This document shows positions 16,134 through 28,100 of a stretch of 64,000 bases of DNA, piece by piece (the first letter of the stretch is position 1; each line of letters begins with the position of its first letter). This DNA comes from Haliangium sp050303215 (GTDB taxonomy: Bacteria; Myxococcota_A; Polyangia; Haliangiales; Haliangiaceae), in NCBI RefSeq assembly GCF_050303215.1, contig NZ_JBNLBH010000063.1, forward strand, positions 1 to 64,000. The letters run 5' to 3'. The notes under the pieces are model-generated. The model saw only the letters and a program-made list of their open reading frames with translations. It made no database searches and was not told the DNA's origin. The translations under genes and the position numbers were made by a program.

Positions 16134-18677
16134 ATGGACGTGCAAAAGCTCTCCGCCCAGCTCGAGCTGGCGTCGTCGTTCGCCGAGCGGCAGAAGCTGG
16201 TCGTGGCGGCGGCCCAGGAGGCCTCACCCGACGAGCTCAAGCAGATCGCGCGGCTGCTCAACCACAAGATCGAGGCGGTTCGGCTCGGAGCCATCCAGAT
16301 CTTCGAAAAAGCCCGGTTCCGCCCGGTGCTGCGCATCCTGGCCGACGCGACGAGCAAGCGTGGAGGCCAGGAGCGGGTGTTCGCGGCTCGGGCCGTGGCC
16401 AGTATGGCCGAACCGGTCGATCGGGACTGGCTCGAGCCGATCGCGCGCGCCTGGCTGGCTGAGAAGGACGAGTTCCTGCGCCTGCACGGCGACAGCTTGC
16501 TGGTCGCCCTGGGCGTGCCTGCGGCGGCCGGCAGCGGCGACACCGCGACCAAGGCCGCGATCGTTCCGGCCGCGCAAGCGCCCGCGCCCGCCCCGACGCC
16601 GAGCGGGTTGCCCGGCGAGGGCATCACGGCGGTCGATCGCGAGGCCCGCGCCCGCGCCATCGCCCACCTCCTGGCCCAGGACGACCCGGCCCCGATGCTG
16701 TGCACGGCGTTGATCGAGACCAAGCACCCCGGGGTGCGCATGGACCTGGTGGGCGCGCTCGAAGCGCTCGGGCCGACCCGGCTGGCCGAGGCCGCGCCGG
16801 TGTTGCTGAGTCGCGGCGACGGCGATCTGGTGGCGCTGGTGGCGCGGGCCCTGGAGCGGGCCGTGCCCAACCTCGGCGAGCGCGCGCTCACACCGCTGCG
16901 CGCGGTCCTGCGCGAAGCCCGCGGCCGACTGCGCGGCCACGCCCTGGCCCGGGCCGCGCTCGACGACTGCGCGCTGGAGGTCGAGGCCGACGACGCCATC
17001 GAAGGCATGGCCGAACGGGTGGACGAAGTCAGCATCGAGACGGTCCGGCGGGTGGCCGCGCACCTGGAGGCGCTGCCGGGTGATCGCCGGCTGCGCTTCA
17101 TCCCCAAGCTGCTCGAGGCCCTGGGCCGCAAGCCGCGCCGAGTGCTCCTGTTCGCCGCGGTCCTGCGCGAGGCCTGGGCCAGCCTGCGTCCGCCGCGCCG
17201 GCGCGAGCTTTTGGGGATTCTGCACGCGGCCGGTCGGGCCCGGATCCCGAGCGGGCTGGGCCGCGACGAGCTGATCTCGGTCGCGCACCTGTACGCGGCC
17301 GTGCTCGGCCCCGGCGACGCCCCGCCGGCGACCGTGCTCGACGCTCTCGACCGCCGCGACGAACCCGAGGTCGCGGTGGCCGCCATCGAGGTGCACCGCA
17401 GCTTGGCCACCGAGGAGGCGGCCGAGCGCCTGGCCGAGTACGTCGAAGAGCCGACGGTCGAGGTCCGGGACGCCGCCCGTCGGGCCCTGATCGAGATGAA
17501 GGTCCGCCACGTCGACATCGCGGTCGGCGATGACGGATCGGTCGCGATTACGCCCGCCTACCGCACCCCCGCGGGCGAGCCGCTGCGCGCCGGCGAGGGC
17601 GTGCTGGCCACCGACGATGGGGTCCGCTACGCCCTCGACGGCGACGGCGACCCGGTGGCGGAGAAGGACACCGAGTGGGGCGGCTGTCGCTGCTGCAAGC
17701 GGCCGCGGGTGTTGATTCGCGCCCGCGGCGCGCGCCCGACCTGCCCCCGCACCGGCCTCGCCCACCTGCGCGAGGGCGAGCGCGCGTGCCTGGAGCGAGA
17801 CCACCCGCTCGGGGGCTGCGGGGTGTGCGAGAGCGTGGTCCCGCTGGTGCGCGCCGGCGCGGTGGTTCGCTGCTCCGAGTGCGGGACCGAGCACGTACGA
17901 GTGGACCAGCGTTACCGCCCCGCACCTCGGGTGCGCAGCCGCGGCGCCGGGTCATCGGTCGGGGTCGGCGCCGGGGTCAAGCCCCAGGCTGGGCTGACGC
18001 TGCCGGCGCCGCCGAGTCCGGACGAGCTCAAGCTGGTCGAGCCGAGCATCGCCCAGGCCATGGCCGCCAATGTGTTCTTGATCGGCGGCGCGGGCGACAA
18101 GGGCTGGTTCGGCTCGGGCGTGATCGTGGCCCGAGCCGGGGCTCAGGTCGCCGTGCTCACCAACCGCCACGTGGTCGAGGACGAGGTCGATCCCAACCAC
18201 GCCATCGTGGCCGACATGCGCGCGGTCACCATCACGGGGGAGGTGGCCTCGGCGCAGGTGGTGTGGCGCGCCGAGCGCGGCCTCGACCTGGCCCTGATCA
18301 CGCTGACCCTGGACCAGCCCGAGCGAGTGGGCCTGGCCCCCTTGCAGGAAGGCGCGTGCCTGGTGGGCTCGCGGCTGTTCGCCATCGGCAACCCGCTGGG
18401 CCTGAGCTGGAGCTACTCGTCGGGCACAGTGGCAGCCTTCCGCACCGATGAGACCGCGCAGGGCCTGCCGGTGCGCTACATCCAGTCCCACGTGGCCATC
18501 TCGTACGGCTCCAGCGGTGGCGGCCTATACCACGAAGACGGCCACCTGGTCGGGATCAACCAGCGCGGCATCGACGCCCCGGGTGGGGCCCAGAACTTCG
18601 CCATCGCCATGCCCACGGTGGTGGACGCGCTCCGGCGCGAGCAGGTCGGGTTCGCGGGCGCACCGCTGGCGCCGTGA
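16134..18677 (+). CDS. HEAT-repeat / zinc-ribbon / trypsin-like protease fusion
   Basis: An 847-residue cytosolic protein (no signal peptide) in three parts. Residues 1 to about 475 are helical HEAT-like repeats (LNHKIEAVRLGAIQIFEKA, VEVRDAARRALIEMK). Residues about 515-590 hold three Cys pairs or clusters (GCRCCKRP, GGCGVCESV, RCSECGTEH), probably zinc-binding. Residues about 640-840 are a trypsin-like serine protease of the HtrA/DegP type: GSGVIV, His in TNRHVV (about 677), Asp in LDLALI (about 717) and Ser in YGSSGGGL (about 791), followed by FAIAMPTVVDAL. The full triad suggests an active intracellular protease whose HEAT part senses or scaffolds. The ATG at 16134 starts the helical part. 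It lies 82 bp upstream of the CHAT/NTPase pair in the same direction. Confidence 0.85.
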   Translation: MDVQKLSAQLELASSFAERQKLVVAAAQEASPDELKQIARLLNHKIEAVRLGAIQIFEKARFRPVLRILADATSKRGGQERVFAARAVASMAEPVDRDWLEPIARAWLAEKDEFLRLHGDSLLVALGVPAAAGSGDTATKAAIVPAAQAPAPAPTPSGLPGEGITAVDREARARAIAHLLAQDDPAPMLCTALIETKHPGVRMDLVGALEALGPTRLAEAAPVLLSRGDGDLVALVARALERAVPNLGERALTPLRAVLREARGRLRGHALARAALDDCALEVEADDAIEGMAERVDEVSIETVRRVAAHLEALPGDRRLRFIPKLLEALGRKPRRVLLFAAVLREAWASLRPPRRRELLGILHAAGRARIPSGLGRDELISVAHLYAAVLGPGDAPPATVLDALDRRDEPEVAVAAIEVHRSLATEEAAERLAEYVEEPTVEVRDAARRALIEMKVRHVDIAVGDDGSVAITPAYRTPAGEPLRAGEGVLATDDGVRYALDGDGDPVAEKDTEWGGCRCCKRPRVLIRARGARPTCPRTGLAHLREGERACLERDHPLGGCGVCESVVPLVRAGAVVRCSECGTEHVRVDQRYRPAPRVRSRGAGSSVGVGAGVKPQAGLTLPAPPSPDELKLVEPSIAQAMAANVFLIGGAGDKGWFGSGVIVARAGAQVAVLTNRHVVEDEVDPNHAIVADMRAVTITGEVASAQVVWRAERGLDLALITLTLDQPERVGLAPLQEGACLVGSRLFAIGNPLGLSWSYSSGTVAAFRTDETAQGLPVRYIQSHVAISYGSSGGGLYHEDGHLVGINQRGIDAPGGAQNFAIAMPTVVDALRREQVGFAGAPLAP

Positions 18678-18685
18678 GCAGGCGC
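18663..18685 (+). repeat. 23-bp direct repeat, left copy
   Basis: Identical over 23 bp (begins ccgctggcgccgtgagcagg) to 22143-22165. It contains the stop codon of the trypsin gene; the right copy contains the stop codon of the NTPase gene. The two copies bracket the CHAT and NTPase genes, 3480 bp apart. Confidence 0.95.
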
Positions 18686-18708
18686 TGCCGCCCGGGCGCG
18701 CCTGCTCA
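18675..18708 (+). terminator. 11-bp stem hairpin overlapping the trypsin stop codon
   Basis: Perfect inverted repeat TGAGCAGGCGC / GCGCCTGCTCA with a 12-nt loop, starting at the stop codon itself. No T-run follows. It could attenuate read-through into the CHAT gene or act as a Rho-dependent pause. Confidence 0.5.
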
Positions 18709-18759
18709 GGGGCCTGCTTGCGCATTCGTTCTGGGTCTTGATAAACTATCCCCCAGTCG

Positions 18760-20355
18760 ATGGGGAATGTCCGTATTCTGTTCGTTGCGGCCAATCCTCG
18801 CACCACCGAGCGCCACGTGCTCGAACAGGAGGTGCGCGAGATCGAGGGTAAGATCCAAAGCGCACGTTACCGGAGTGAGTTCGAGTTTGGCAGCCTATGG
18901 GCCGCGCGCTCGGACGACTTGATAGACGCGCTGGAGCGTCATCGACCTCATGTGGTTCACTTCAGCGGCGGCGGCGGTCCTCTGCACCTGGCGCGTGAGG
19001 ACGGTGAGGTGCGTGTGGTGCCGGAGGCCGCCTTGCAGGACTTGTTTCGCGTCGTCGGCGATGACACTCGGGTCGTGGTGCTCAATGGCTGCTACTCGGA
19101 GCTCCAGGCCGAGGCCATCGCCGCGTCCGTGGACTGTGTCGTCGGGGTTCCTCCGGGGCTTGGAGACGAGGCGGCGCGTGGTTTTTCGGCCCCGTTCTAT
19201 CGCGCGTTGGCGTATGGACGCTCGGTCCAGAACGGCTTCGAGCAGGGCAGGGTAGGGCTGCAGATGTTGGGGTTTGCTGGCGCGTCGCCGCGTCTCGTGG
19301 TCAAGCGCGACGGGGTTGTGCCTGATCGCATCGTGCTGGTCACGCTCACCTCGTCCGGTCCCGTTGCCCATGAAACGATGGTTCGTCGGGTGACACAACA
19401 CCTAGAGCGGGGGGCCAAGATGGGGGTGGCGCTGCTCGAGCCGCTGGGGTTTGCCGCCCGCGCGGTGGTGCACGAGGTGATGGTACGGTTGGAGCGCCCG
19501 GGGGAAGAGCTGATCCCGGTCTGGTTGGCGCCGGATCTGTCCATCGCCGATGAGAGCAGCCTCTACGCTCGCTTGACCCGCGACTTGTGGGCGGGTCTGC
19601 GCCGACTGCCGGAGGGCTCAGGGGCCCGAGAGGACTGGCTGGACGAGGTTGGAACCGCGCTGCCGGAAGCGGGGAGGGGTGAGCCCGGTGACGACTTCGT
19701 GTTCGCGGTCGAGTATGCAATTGCGCACCTTGACCGCTACGGCGGTCGTCGGCTCGTGCTCGTGGTCGATGATTTGGATCTCATGAACGAGGCGCAGAAG
19801 CGGCGCTGGGCGAGCTTGCTGCTGCGCTTCCGGGGGCGGCTCAAGCTGTTGGTGTGGGGCGGACTCGAGCTGTATCGGCTCATCGTGGAGCCTCCTGCGC
19901 GCGGGCTCGGGTCGGCCTTCCATCACCTCGAGCGCATCAACCTCGAGTGCATGGGGGTGTCCGAGGTCGAATGGAGGTTGGGCGAGTGGTTGGGCGTGAG
20001 CGAAGGCCGCAGGCTCGGCGCGAGCCTGCATCGCTTGACTGGTGGACACCCGGCCCTCATCGAGGATGTGATCAGGCTTCCCCCGGGGTTCCTCGCCGGC
20101 GCCCCCCTGTACGAGGTGGAGGCGCGGGTGCTGTGCGGCCTCCATATGGATCGCCTGCGCCGTGAGCTGGCCGAGGCGCCGGCGCTGGTGGAGGCCCTGC
20201 GCGGGTTCGTCGCCCACCGCCGGGAGGTATGGACGCAGTCGTGGGACAGCGCGGAGGAGCGCAAGCTACGGTGGTTGGGGCTGATCGTCGAGACCGAGGG
20301 CCGTTGCTGGCGTTGGGCAGCGCCGCTGTTGCGACGGCTGGCCGAGGAGCTCTGA
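18760..20355 (+). CDS. CHAT-like caspase-fold protein with degenerate NTPase-like C-terminal half
   Basis: A 531-residue protein. Residues 1 to about 175 match the short CHAT/caspase-like module common in bacterial conflict proteins: ILFVAANPRTTERHVLEQEVREIE, PHVVHFSGGGG (about 64-74), VVLNGCYSELQAEAIA (about 105-120) and a GRSVQNGFEQG helix. Relatives normally read HFSGHG; here the catalytic His position is Gly while the Cys in NGCYS remains. Residues about 300-520 contain RRLVLVVDDLDLM (Walker-B-like), GGLELYRLI and helical repeats like a STAND winged-helix region, without an obvious P-loop. It ends 2 bp before the membrane NTPase, so the two are translationally linked. It may be an adaptor or a protease with altered chemistry. 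Confidence 0.75.
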   Translation: MGNVRILFVAANPRTTERHVLEQEVREIEGKIQSARYRSEFEFGSLWAARSDDLIDALERHRPHVVHFSGGGGPLHLAREDGEVRVVPEAALQDLFRVVGDDTRVVVLNGCYSELQAEAIAASVDCVVGVPPGLGDEAARGFSAPFYRALAYGRSVQNGFEQGRVGLQMLGFAGASPRLVVKRDGVVPDRIVLVTLTSSGPVAHETMVRRVTQHLERGAKMGVALLEPLGFAARAVVHEVMVRLERPGEELIPVWLAPDLSIADESSLYARLTRDLWAGLRRLPEGSGAREDWLDEVGTALPEAGRGEPGDDFVFAVEYAIAHLDRYGGRRLVLVVDDLDLMNEAQKRRWASLLLRFRGRLKLLVWGGLELYRLIVEPPARGLGSAFHHLERINLECMGVSEVEWRLGEWLGVSEGRRLGASLHRLTGGHPALIEDVIRLPPGFLAGAPLYEVEARVLCGLHMDRLRRELAEAPALVEALRGFVAHRREVWTQSWDSAEERKLRWLGLIVETEGRCWRWAAPLLRRLAEEL

Positions 20356-20357
20356 GC

Positions 20358-22157
20358 ATGCTGCAGTGGACGCTGCTGAGTCTGTTCGTGGGCGTGGTCG
20401 TGGGGGGATTGCTGTACCAACGCTACCGGCGTTGGCGTCAGCCCGGAGCGGTGGAGGACCTGCTCATCAACCCGAGGGCGATCCAGACCCGGTCGCTGTA
20501 CGAGCTGCCGCGCCTCCTGCGTCTGTTGCGCCGGGCTCGCGAGCTCGACAATGTGTGGGAGTCGTTGGACGTGCCGCGGACGCGGCTGCGCCTGCTCGAA
20601 CCCCTCGTCGATCGGGGCTGCAACGGGCCCCAGGCCATGCGCTGGCTCGCCGAGCTCCTGGGCATGAAGGAGGCCGCCCAGTCCGAGGTGTACGAGGCGC
20701 TGCCGGGGCTGTGGTTCATGAACATCTCCCTGCCGGATCCGGAAGGGCTGCGCGGCCACGCGCTGGTGTTCCTCGGCTTGGACCTCGAGCTCATCCACGC
20801 CGACGGGGAGCATTCGGACGACGAGGTTCGCCGCCGGCTGGAGGTGTTGGTGGAGAGCCAAAGCAGCCGCTTCGAAGACCCCTACCTCCTGTTGTGCCGC
20901 CACCGCGACGACATCTCGGTCGATCTCCTCCCGCACAAGCCGCGCCACAACGGGCTGGTGATTGGGGTCAACGAGCTGCGGACCTTGTTGTGGGCGCGTG
21001 CGCCTGCGCGCACCTTGGCCGGTTACCTGGTCACGCGCGGGCTCGACACCACCTTGTCACCGTACCGAACCGCAGGCGAGGTCGAGGACGCCAACATGTT
21101 CTTCGGCCGCGAGCGCTTGCTCGGCGAGCTCCTGCGCCAGCCGCGCCACCTGCTCATCGGGCCACGGCGGATCGGGAAGAGCTCGCTGCTGCGACGGGTC
21201 GCCGAGCAGCTCGATGACGGTGAGCCGAGCCGGGAGGTGATCTACCTCGACTTGACGATGGTGGAGGATCCTTGGATCGCCGGCCGGCATTTGGCCGACA
21301 AGCTGGGCATCCGGGTCCCCGAGAACGCCCACCGCGACACCCTCTTCGTCGACCTCCTGCGCGGGCGCTACGCCGACGGCCGGCGCAAGGGCGTGCTCCT
21401 GCTCGACGAGTTCGACGGCCTAGCCAGCTACGACGCCGAGCATCGGCGCCGGTTGGTGAGCTGCATGCGCACCCTGCAGGCCGAGGGCGTGTGCTCGTTC
21501 GTGCTGACCGGCTTTGACTTCCTCCACCGCGAGTACCTCGACCAGGCCTCGCCGCTGTACAACTTCGCGACCGTGCACGTGCTGGGGCCGCTGGCGTCCC
21601 AGGCCGCCCGCGACCTCGTGCTGGAGCCGCTGCGCCGCATCGGTGTCCGCTTCGAGAGCGACGACCTGGTGGCCGATATCGTGCGCGTGACCGGCGGCTA
21701 CCCCAGCATCGTGCAGACCTTCTGCGCTGAGCTCCTCGATAATCTGCGCAGCACCGACCTGTGCGTCAGCGCGGGCGATGTGGACCGAGCCAGCCGCAGC
21801 CCGGCCGTGCTCGGTCACATCGAAGAGGGGTTTCGAATGAACGCCTCGAGCGAGGCCCGCGTGGCCATGTTCGGCATGCTGGACCACGATCACTTCGGGG
21901 TCGGCGACATCGCTTCGGCGCTGGAACGGTACGTCGACCGTGAGGTGCCGTATCGGGTCGCCGAGGAGATCGTGCGCCAGCTCGTCATCGGTGGCTTCAT
22001 CATCGAGCGCGGGGGGGACGCGCGGCAGAAGTACGAGTGGTCGATTCCGCTGCTGCGGGAGGCCCTGGAGAAGGACGCCCACGCGGTCACACGCCTGGCC
22101 GCCGAGCTCCGGGGCAAGTCCGAGGCCTGGCTGGCGGCGGGGCCGCTGGCGCCGTGA
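20358..22157 (+). CDS. Membrane-anchored STAND/AAA-like P-loop NTPase
   Basis: A 599-residue protein. One N-terminal transmembrane helix (MLQWTLLSLFVGVVVGGLLYQ) is followed by a helical region. A domain at about 110-230 (LWFMNISLPDPEG, LVFLGLDLELIHADGEHSDDE) resembles vWA-like or effector-associated modules, uncertainly. The NTPase core from about 245 has NMFFGRERLLGEL, Walker A GPRRIGKSSLL (about 267), Walker B VLLLDEFDGL (about 347), a sensor-like SFVLTGFDF and a winged-helix tail. This is the arrangement of bacterial STAND ATPases that assemble on a trigger. Start ATG 2 bp after the CHAT gene stop. The final residues (GPLAP) and stop lie in the 23-bp repeat shared with the trypsin gene. 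Confidence 0.82.
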   Translation: MLQWTLLSLFVGVVVGGLLYQRYRRWRQPGAVEDLLINPRAIQTRSLYELPRLLRLLRRARELDNVWESLDVPRTRLRLLEPLVDRGCNGPQAMRWLAELLGMKEAAQSEVYEALPGLWFMNISLPDPEGLRGHALVFLGLDLELIHADGEHSDDEVRRRLEVLVESQSSRFEDPYLLLCRHRDDISVDLLPHKPRHNGLVIGVNELRTLLWARAPARTLAGYLVTRGLDTTLSPYRTAGEVEDANMFFGRERLLGELLRQPRHLLIGPRRIGKSSLLRRVAEQLDDGEPSREVIYLDLTMVEDPWIAGRHLADKLGIRVPENAHRDTLFVDLLRGRYADGRRKGVLLLDEFDGLASYDAEHRRRLVSCMRTLQAEGVCSFVLTGFDFLHREYLDQASPLYNFATVHVLGPLASQAARDLVLEPLRRIGVRFESDDLVADIVRVTGGYPSIVQTFCAELLDNLRSTDLCVSAGDVDRASRSPAVLGHIEEGFRMNASSEARVAMFGMLDHDHFGVGDIASALERYVDREVPYRVAEEIVRQLVIGGFIIERGGDARQKYEWSIPLLREALEKDAHAVTRLAAELRGKSEAWLAAGPLAP

Positions 22158-22165
22158 GCAGGCGC
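22143..22165 (+). repeat. 23-bp direct repeat, right copy
   Basis: Exact copy of 18663-18685, spanning the NTPase stop codon. Similarity stops abruptly on both sides. Confidence 0.95.
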
Positions 22166-22205
22166 AGGCGCGGCCTCGGACGCGGCTCTGCGGCCGCGCT
22201 CGGTC

Positions 22206-24068
<1,863 letters not shown>

Positions 24069-24141
24069 GGCCGGACCCTATCAGCGCCTCGGCCGGCCGA
24101 CAATGGGCAAGCACGCGGCCGCGTCGAAGCGCAGCAGTCGC

Positions 24142-24936
<795 letters not shown>

Positions 24937-25142
24937 GGGGCGCGAGAGTATCGTATCGGTGCCGGGGGACGGTCCCCGCTGTCAGGCCGCGGTGACGGGC
25001 GCGCGCCGACGTTGTGCGGTGCAGTGAAGACCGATCTGGGACCGACGAGGTCGCCGCCGAGCGGAAATGAATCGGTGCGCGGTGGTGACAGTTCATGTAC
25101 CTCGCGCTCGGATCTGGATACACTACGCGACAGGAGAGCCCG

Positions 25143-28100
25143 TTGCCGCGCTGCCCAGCTTGTCATCGGCGTTTGCCGAGTGGGGCCCGGTGTCCTCGAG
25201 ACGGCGCCGCTGCACCCACCCCGCCCGCGCCACCACACGAGACCTCCCCGCCGCCTTTGGTGCCGGGCGTGGAGGTCGGGGCGCTACTCGGCAGCGGGGG
25301 CTTTGCGCGGGTGTGGAAGGCCCGGCATGAGTGTGAGGGCGAGCGAGTGGCGGTCAAGGTAGGACTCGCGGCCACCGCCTACGTGCGCGAGCACTTCGCC
25401 AACGAGGCCGCGGTCCTGGCCGGGATCGGCCCCCCGTACGTGCCCGCGCTGCACGGGCAAGGCGTGCTCGCCGACGGACGTCCGTACCTGGTCATGGAGC
25501 GGCTCCACGGCGACTCGGTGGCCTCGTGCCTGGCCGACGCGCGAGCGCCGCTCGGCCTCGAGCAGGCAGGCCGGATCGCCCACGGCATCCTCCACACCTT
25601 GAGCATGATCCACGCTTGCGGCTACCTACACCTCGACCTCACGCCCGACAACATCTTCATCCCCATGTGTACGCCGGCACCGGAGACGACGCCGGGGCCG
25701 GCGCTGGGGCCGGGGACGCTGCCGGTGACCCTCATCGACTTCGGCTTGGCGCGCCGCATCGACGTCGACCTGCCGCTGGTGGGCTGGGACGAGGTGGGGG
25801 CCGATCACGACGTGATGGTCGCCGGAAACGTCGAGTACATGGCGCCGGAGCAGCTCGCGGGGCTGGCGGTGCTCGACGTGCGCACGGACATCTACGCCTT
25901 CGGCGTGATCCTGTACGAGCTGCTCACCATGCGGGTCCCCTTCGTGGGCGACGAGAGCGCGGTGTCGCGTGGCCATCGGGTGCTGCGGCCGCCCCACCCC
26001 GACACCATCACGACGGTGCCCGAGCCGCTGGCCGCGCTGTGTCTGGACTGCCTGCGCAAGGACCCCGCGGCCCGGCCCGCCAGCGCGGAGGTGGTCATCC
26101 GTCGGCTGGGCGAGGCCTGGCAGTGGCGCCAGCCCAGCCGCCGTCGGGCCCCCACCGGAGGGACCTCGGACATCCTGGCCCCCGGGCAGCAGCCGGTGAT
26201 CTTGTTGGCGGTGGAGTTCCCCGAGGTGTCGGCGTCGGTGGCGATTTCGGTGCGGCGCTTCAAGGGCGTGGTCGTGCGCCACGACGGCCGGCACGCGCTG
26301 TGCGCGTTCGCCGCGCTCAACGACGACGATCCCCTCCAGCTCGCGCTGCGCGCCGCCGAGACCCTGCGCGAGCAGTTCCAGGCTCGGGTTGCGGTCCACT
26401 TGGCCGGGCTCAAGGTGAGGCCGGGCCGAGACGGGCGCCCGCCCCGGGTGTACGGCACCGAGGTCGATCGGCCCGAGTCGTGGATGCCGTCGGGGAACTG
26501 GAACGGGGTCTACCTCACCTCCACCGCGGCCGAGGTCCTGCCCGGGTCCCAGACCACGCCGGCGCCGAGCGGCGGGGGCTTCTTCGTGCTGGTCGAAGAC
26601 GGCGACGACGACCGCGGTGACGAGCCGCGCTTGGTCGGACGGCAGGATGAGATCAACCAGGCCATCGCCTGTTTCGAGCAGGTGCTCCGCACCCGGAGCC
26701 CGGGCCTGCTCTCGATCGTCAGCGACAACGGGCTGGGTAAGTCTCGTATGTGCCGCGAGCTGGGGGCTTGGCTGCAGCGCGCGTACCCCGAGGTAGAGGC
26801 CGTGCTGGCCTACGCCGGCAAGCGCGCGGGTATCGAGCTCGACGCGTTGCAGGTCCGGCTGGCCGAGCTCGGCGGGGCCGGGGCGGCGGGCACCCAGCGC
26901 GGTGACGTCCGCGGCGAGGGCCTGGCCCGCGGCGGCATCCACCCCCTGGGGCGCGCGCTCCGCCGGGTCGCGGGCAAGGCGCCGCTGGCCGTGATCATCG
27001 ACGACGTGCACGAGCTCCCCGACGCGCTGCTGGACGCGCTCGAGTACGCGGCCCTGGACGCCACCGACACGCCCCTGTGGCTGGTCGTGAGCGCACACCC
27101 CCGGTTCGGGATTCGGCGTCCGGGGTGGGGGCAGCGCGCGCTGCGTCACGAGCAGATGGTGCTGGAGCCGCTGGGTCAGACGGTCTCGCGCGACCTGGCC
27201 GCGTCGCTGTTGCACCCGGTGGAGTACCCGCCCCGCACCACCCTCGAGCGTCTGGCGAGCTGGACCGCGGGCAACCCCCAGGCCTTGGTCGCGCTGGTCA
27301 AGACCCTGTTTCAGACCGGCATCGTGCGTCGGGGGCGCCAAGACGGCAGTTGGTACGTCGCCACCGCGGAGCTCGAGCGCCTGCCGGCGTCCCCGGTGGG
27401 GCAGTGGCTGGCGGGGCGGGCGCTGGCCGCGCTGCCGGCGGATGTGGCCGCGTGCGCGCGCATGTGCGCCGTGCTCGGCACCGAGCTGTGGCGCGACGAG
27501 CTCGAGTGGGTGCAGAACGCGGCCGAGCGCGCGGGTACGGCGAGCTCGCCCATCGACACCGACATCGGCCTACGCGCGCTCGCTCGCGCCGGTCTGCTCG
27601 AGGAGGTGCAGCCGGGGCTGTGGCGGTTCTCGCAGGCGTCGTTCCAGGACGCGGTGTACAAGCTCACCGGCCGTCGCGACCGCGTGCGCCTGCACGAGTA
27701 TGCGCTCGGGTTCTGGCGCTCGCTGCGCAAGCCCGAGCAGCCCGATCGAACCCTGGCCGCCATCGCCCGCCACGCCGAGGGGGCCAGCGACGCCGGGGTC
27801 GCGGCGGGGGCCTACATCGCGCTGGGCGTGCGCGCGCTCGCCCGCTGTCGCGACCTCGACGCCGACTATTACTATACTCAAGCGCTGCACGCCATCGACG
27901 ACGAGCACACCGTCGCCGCGGTCAAGGCGCTGCGCGGGCGCGGCCGGGCCCGCTATCGCCTGCACCGGATCCAGGACGCCCTGGACGACCTCAGCCGCGC
28001 CCGGGCCGGGGCCGAGGCCTTGGGCGACGCGGCCCTGGTGGCCGAGCTCCTGATCGACGAGTCGACGGCGCTCGACTGGGCAGAGAAGCACGAGCGGTCG

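Noticed and set aside
14759..17518. A 919-codon open frame on the minus strand
   Set aside because: It runs through the repeat arrays (42-bp period without stops) and antisense to the HEAT/trypsin gene. Its translation is repeat-derived and low-complexity.
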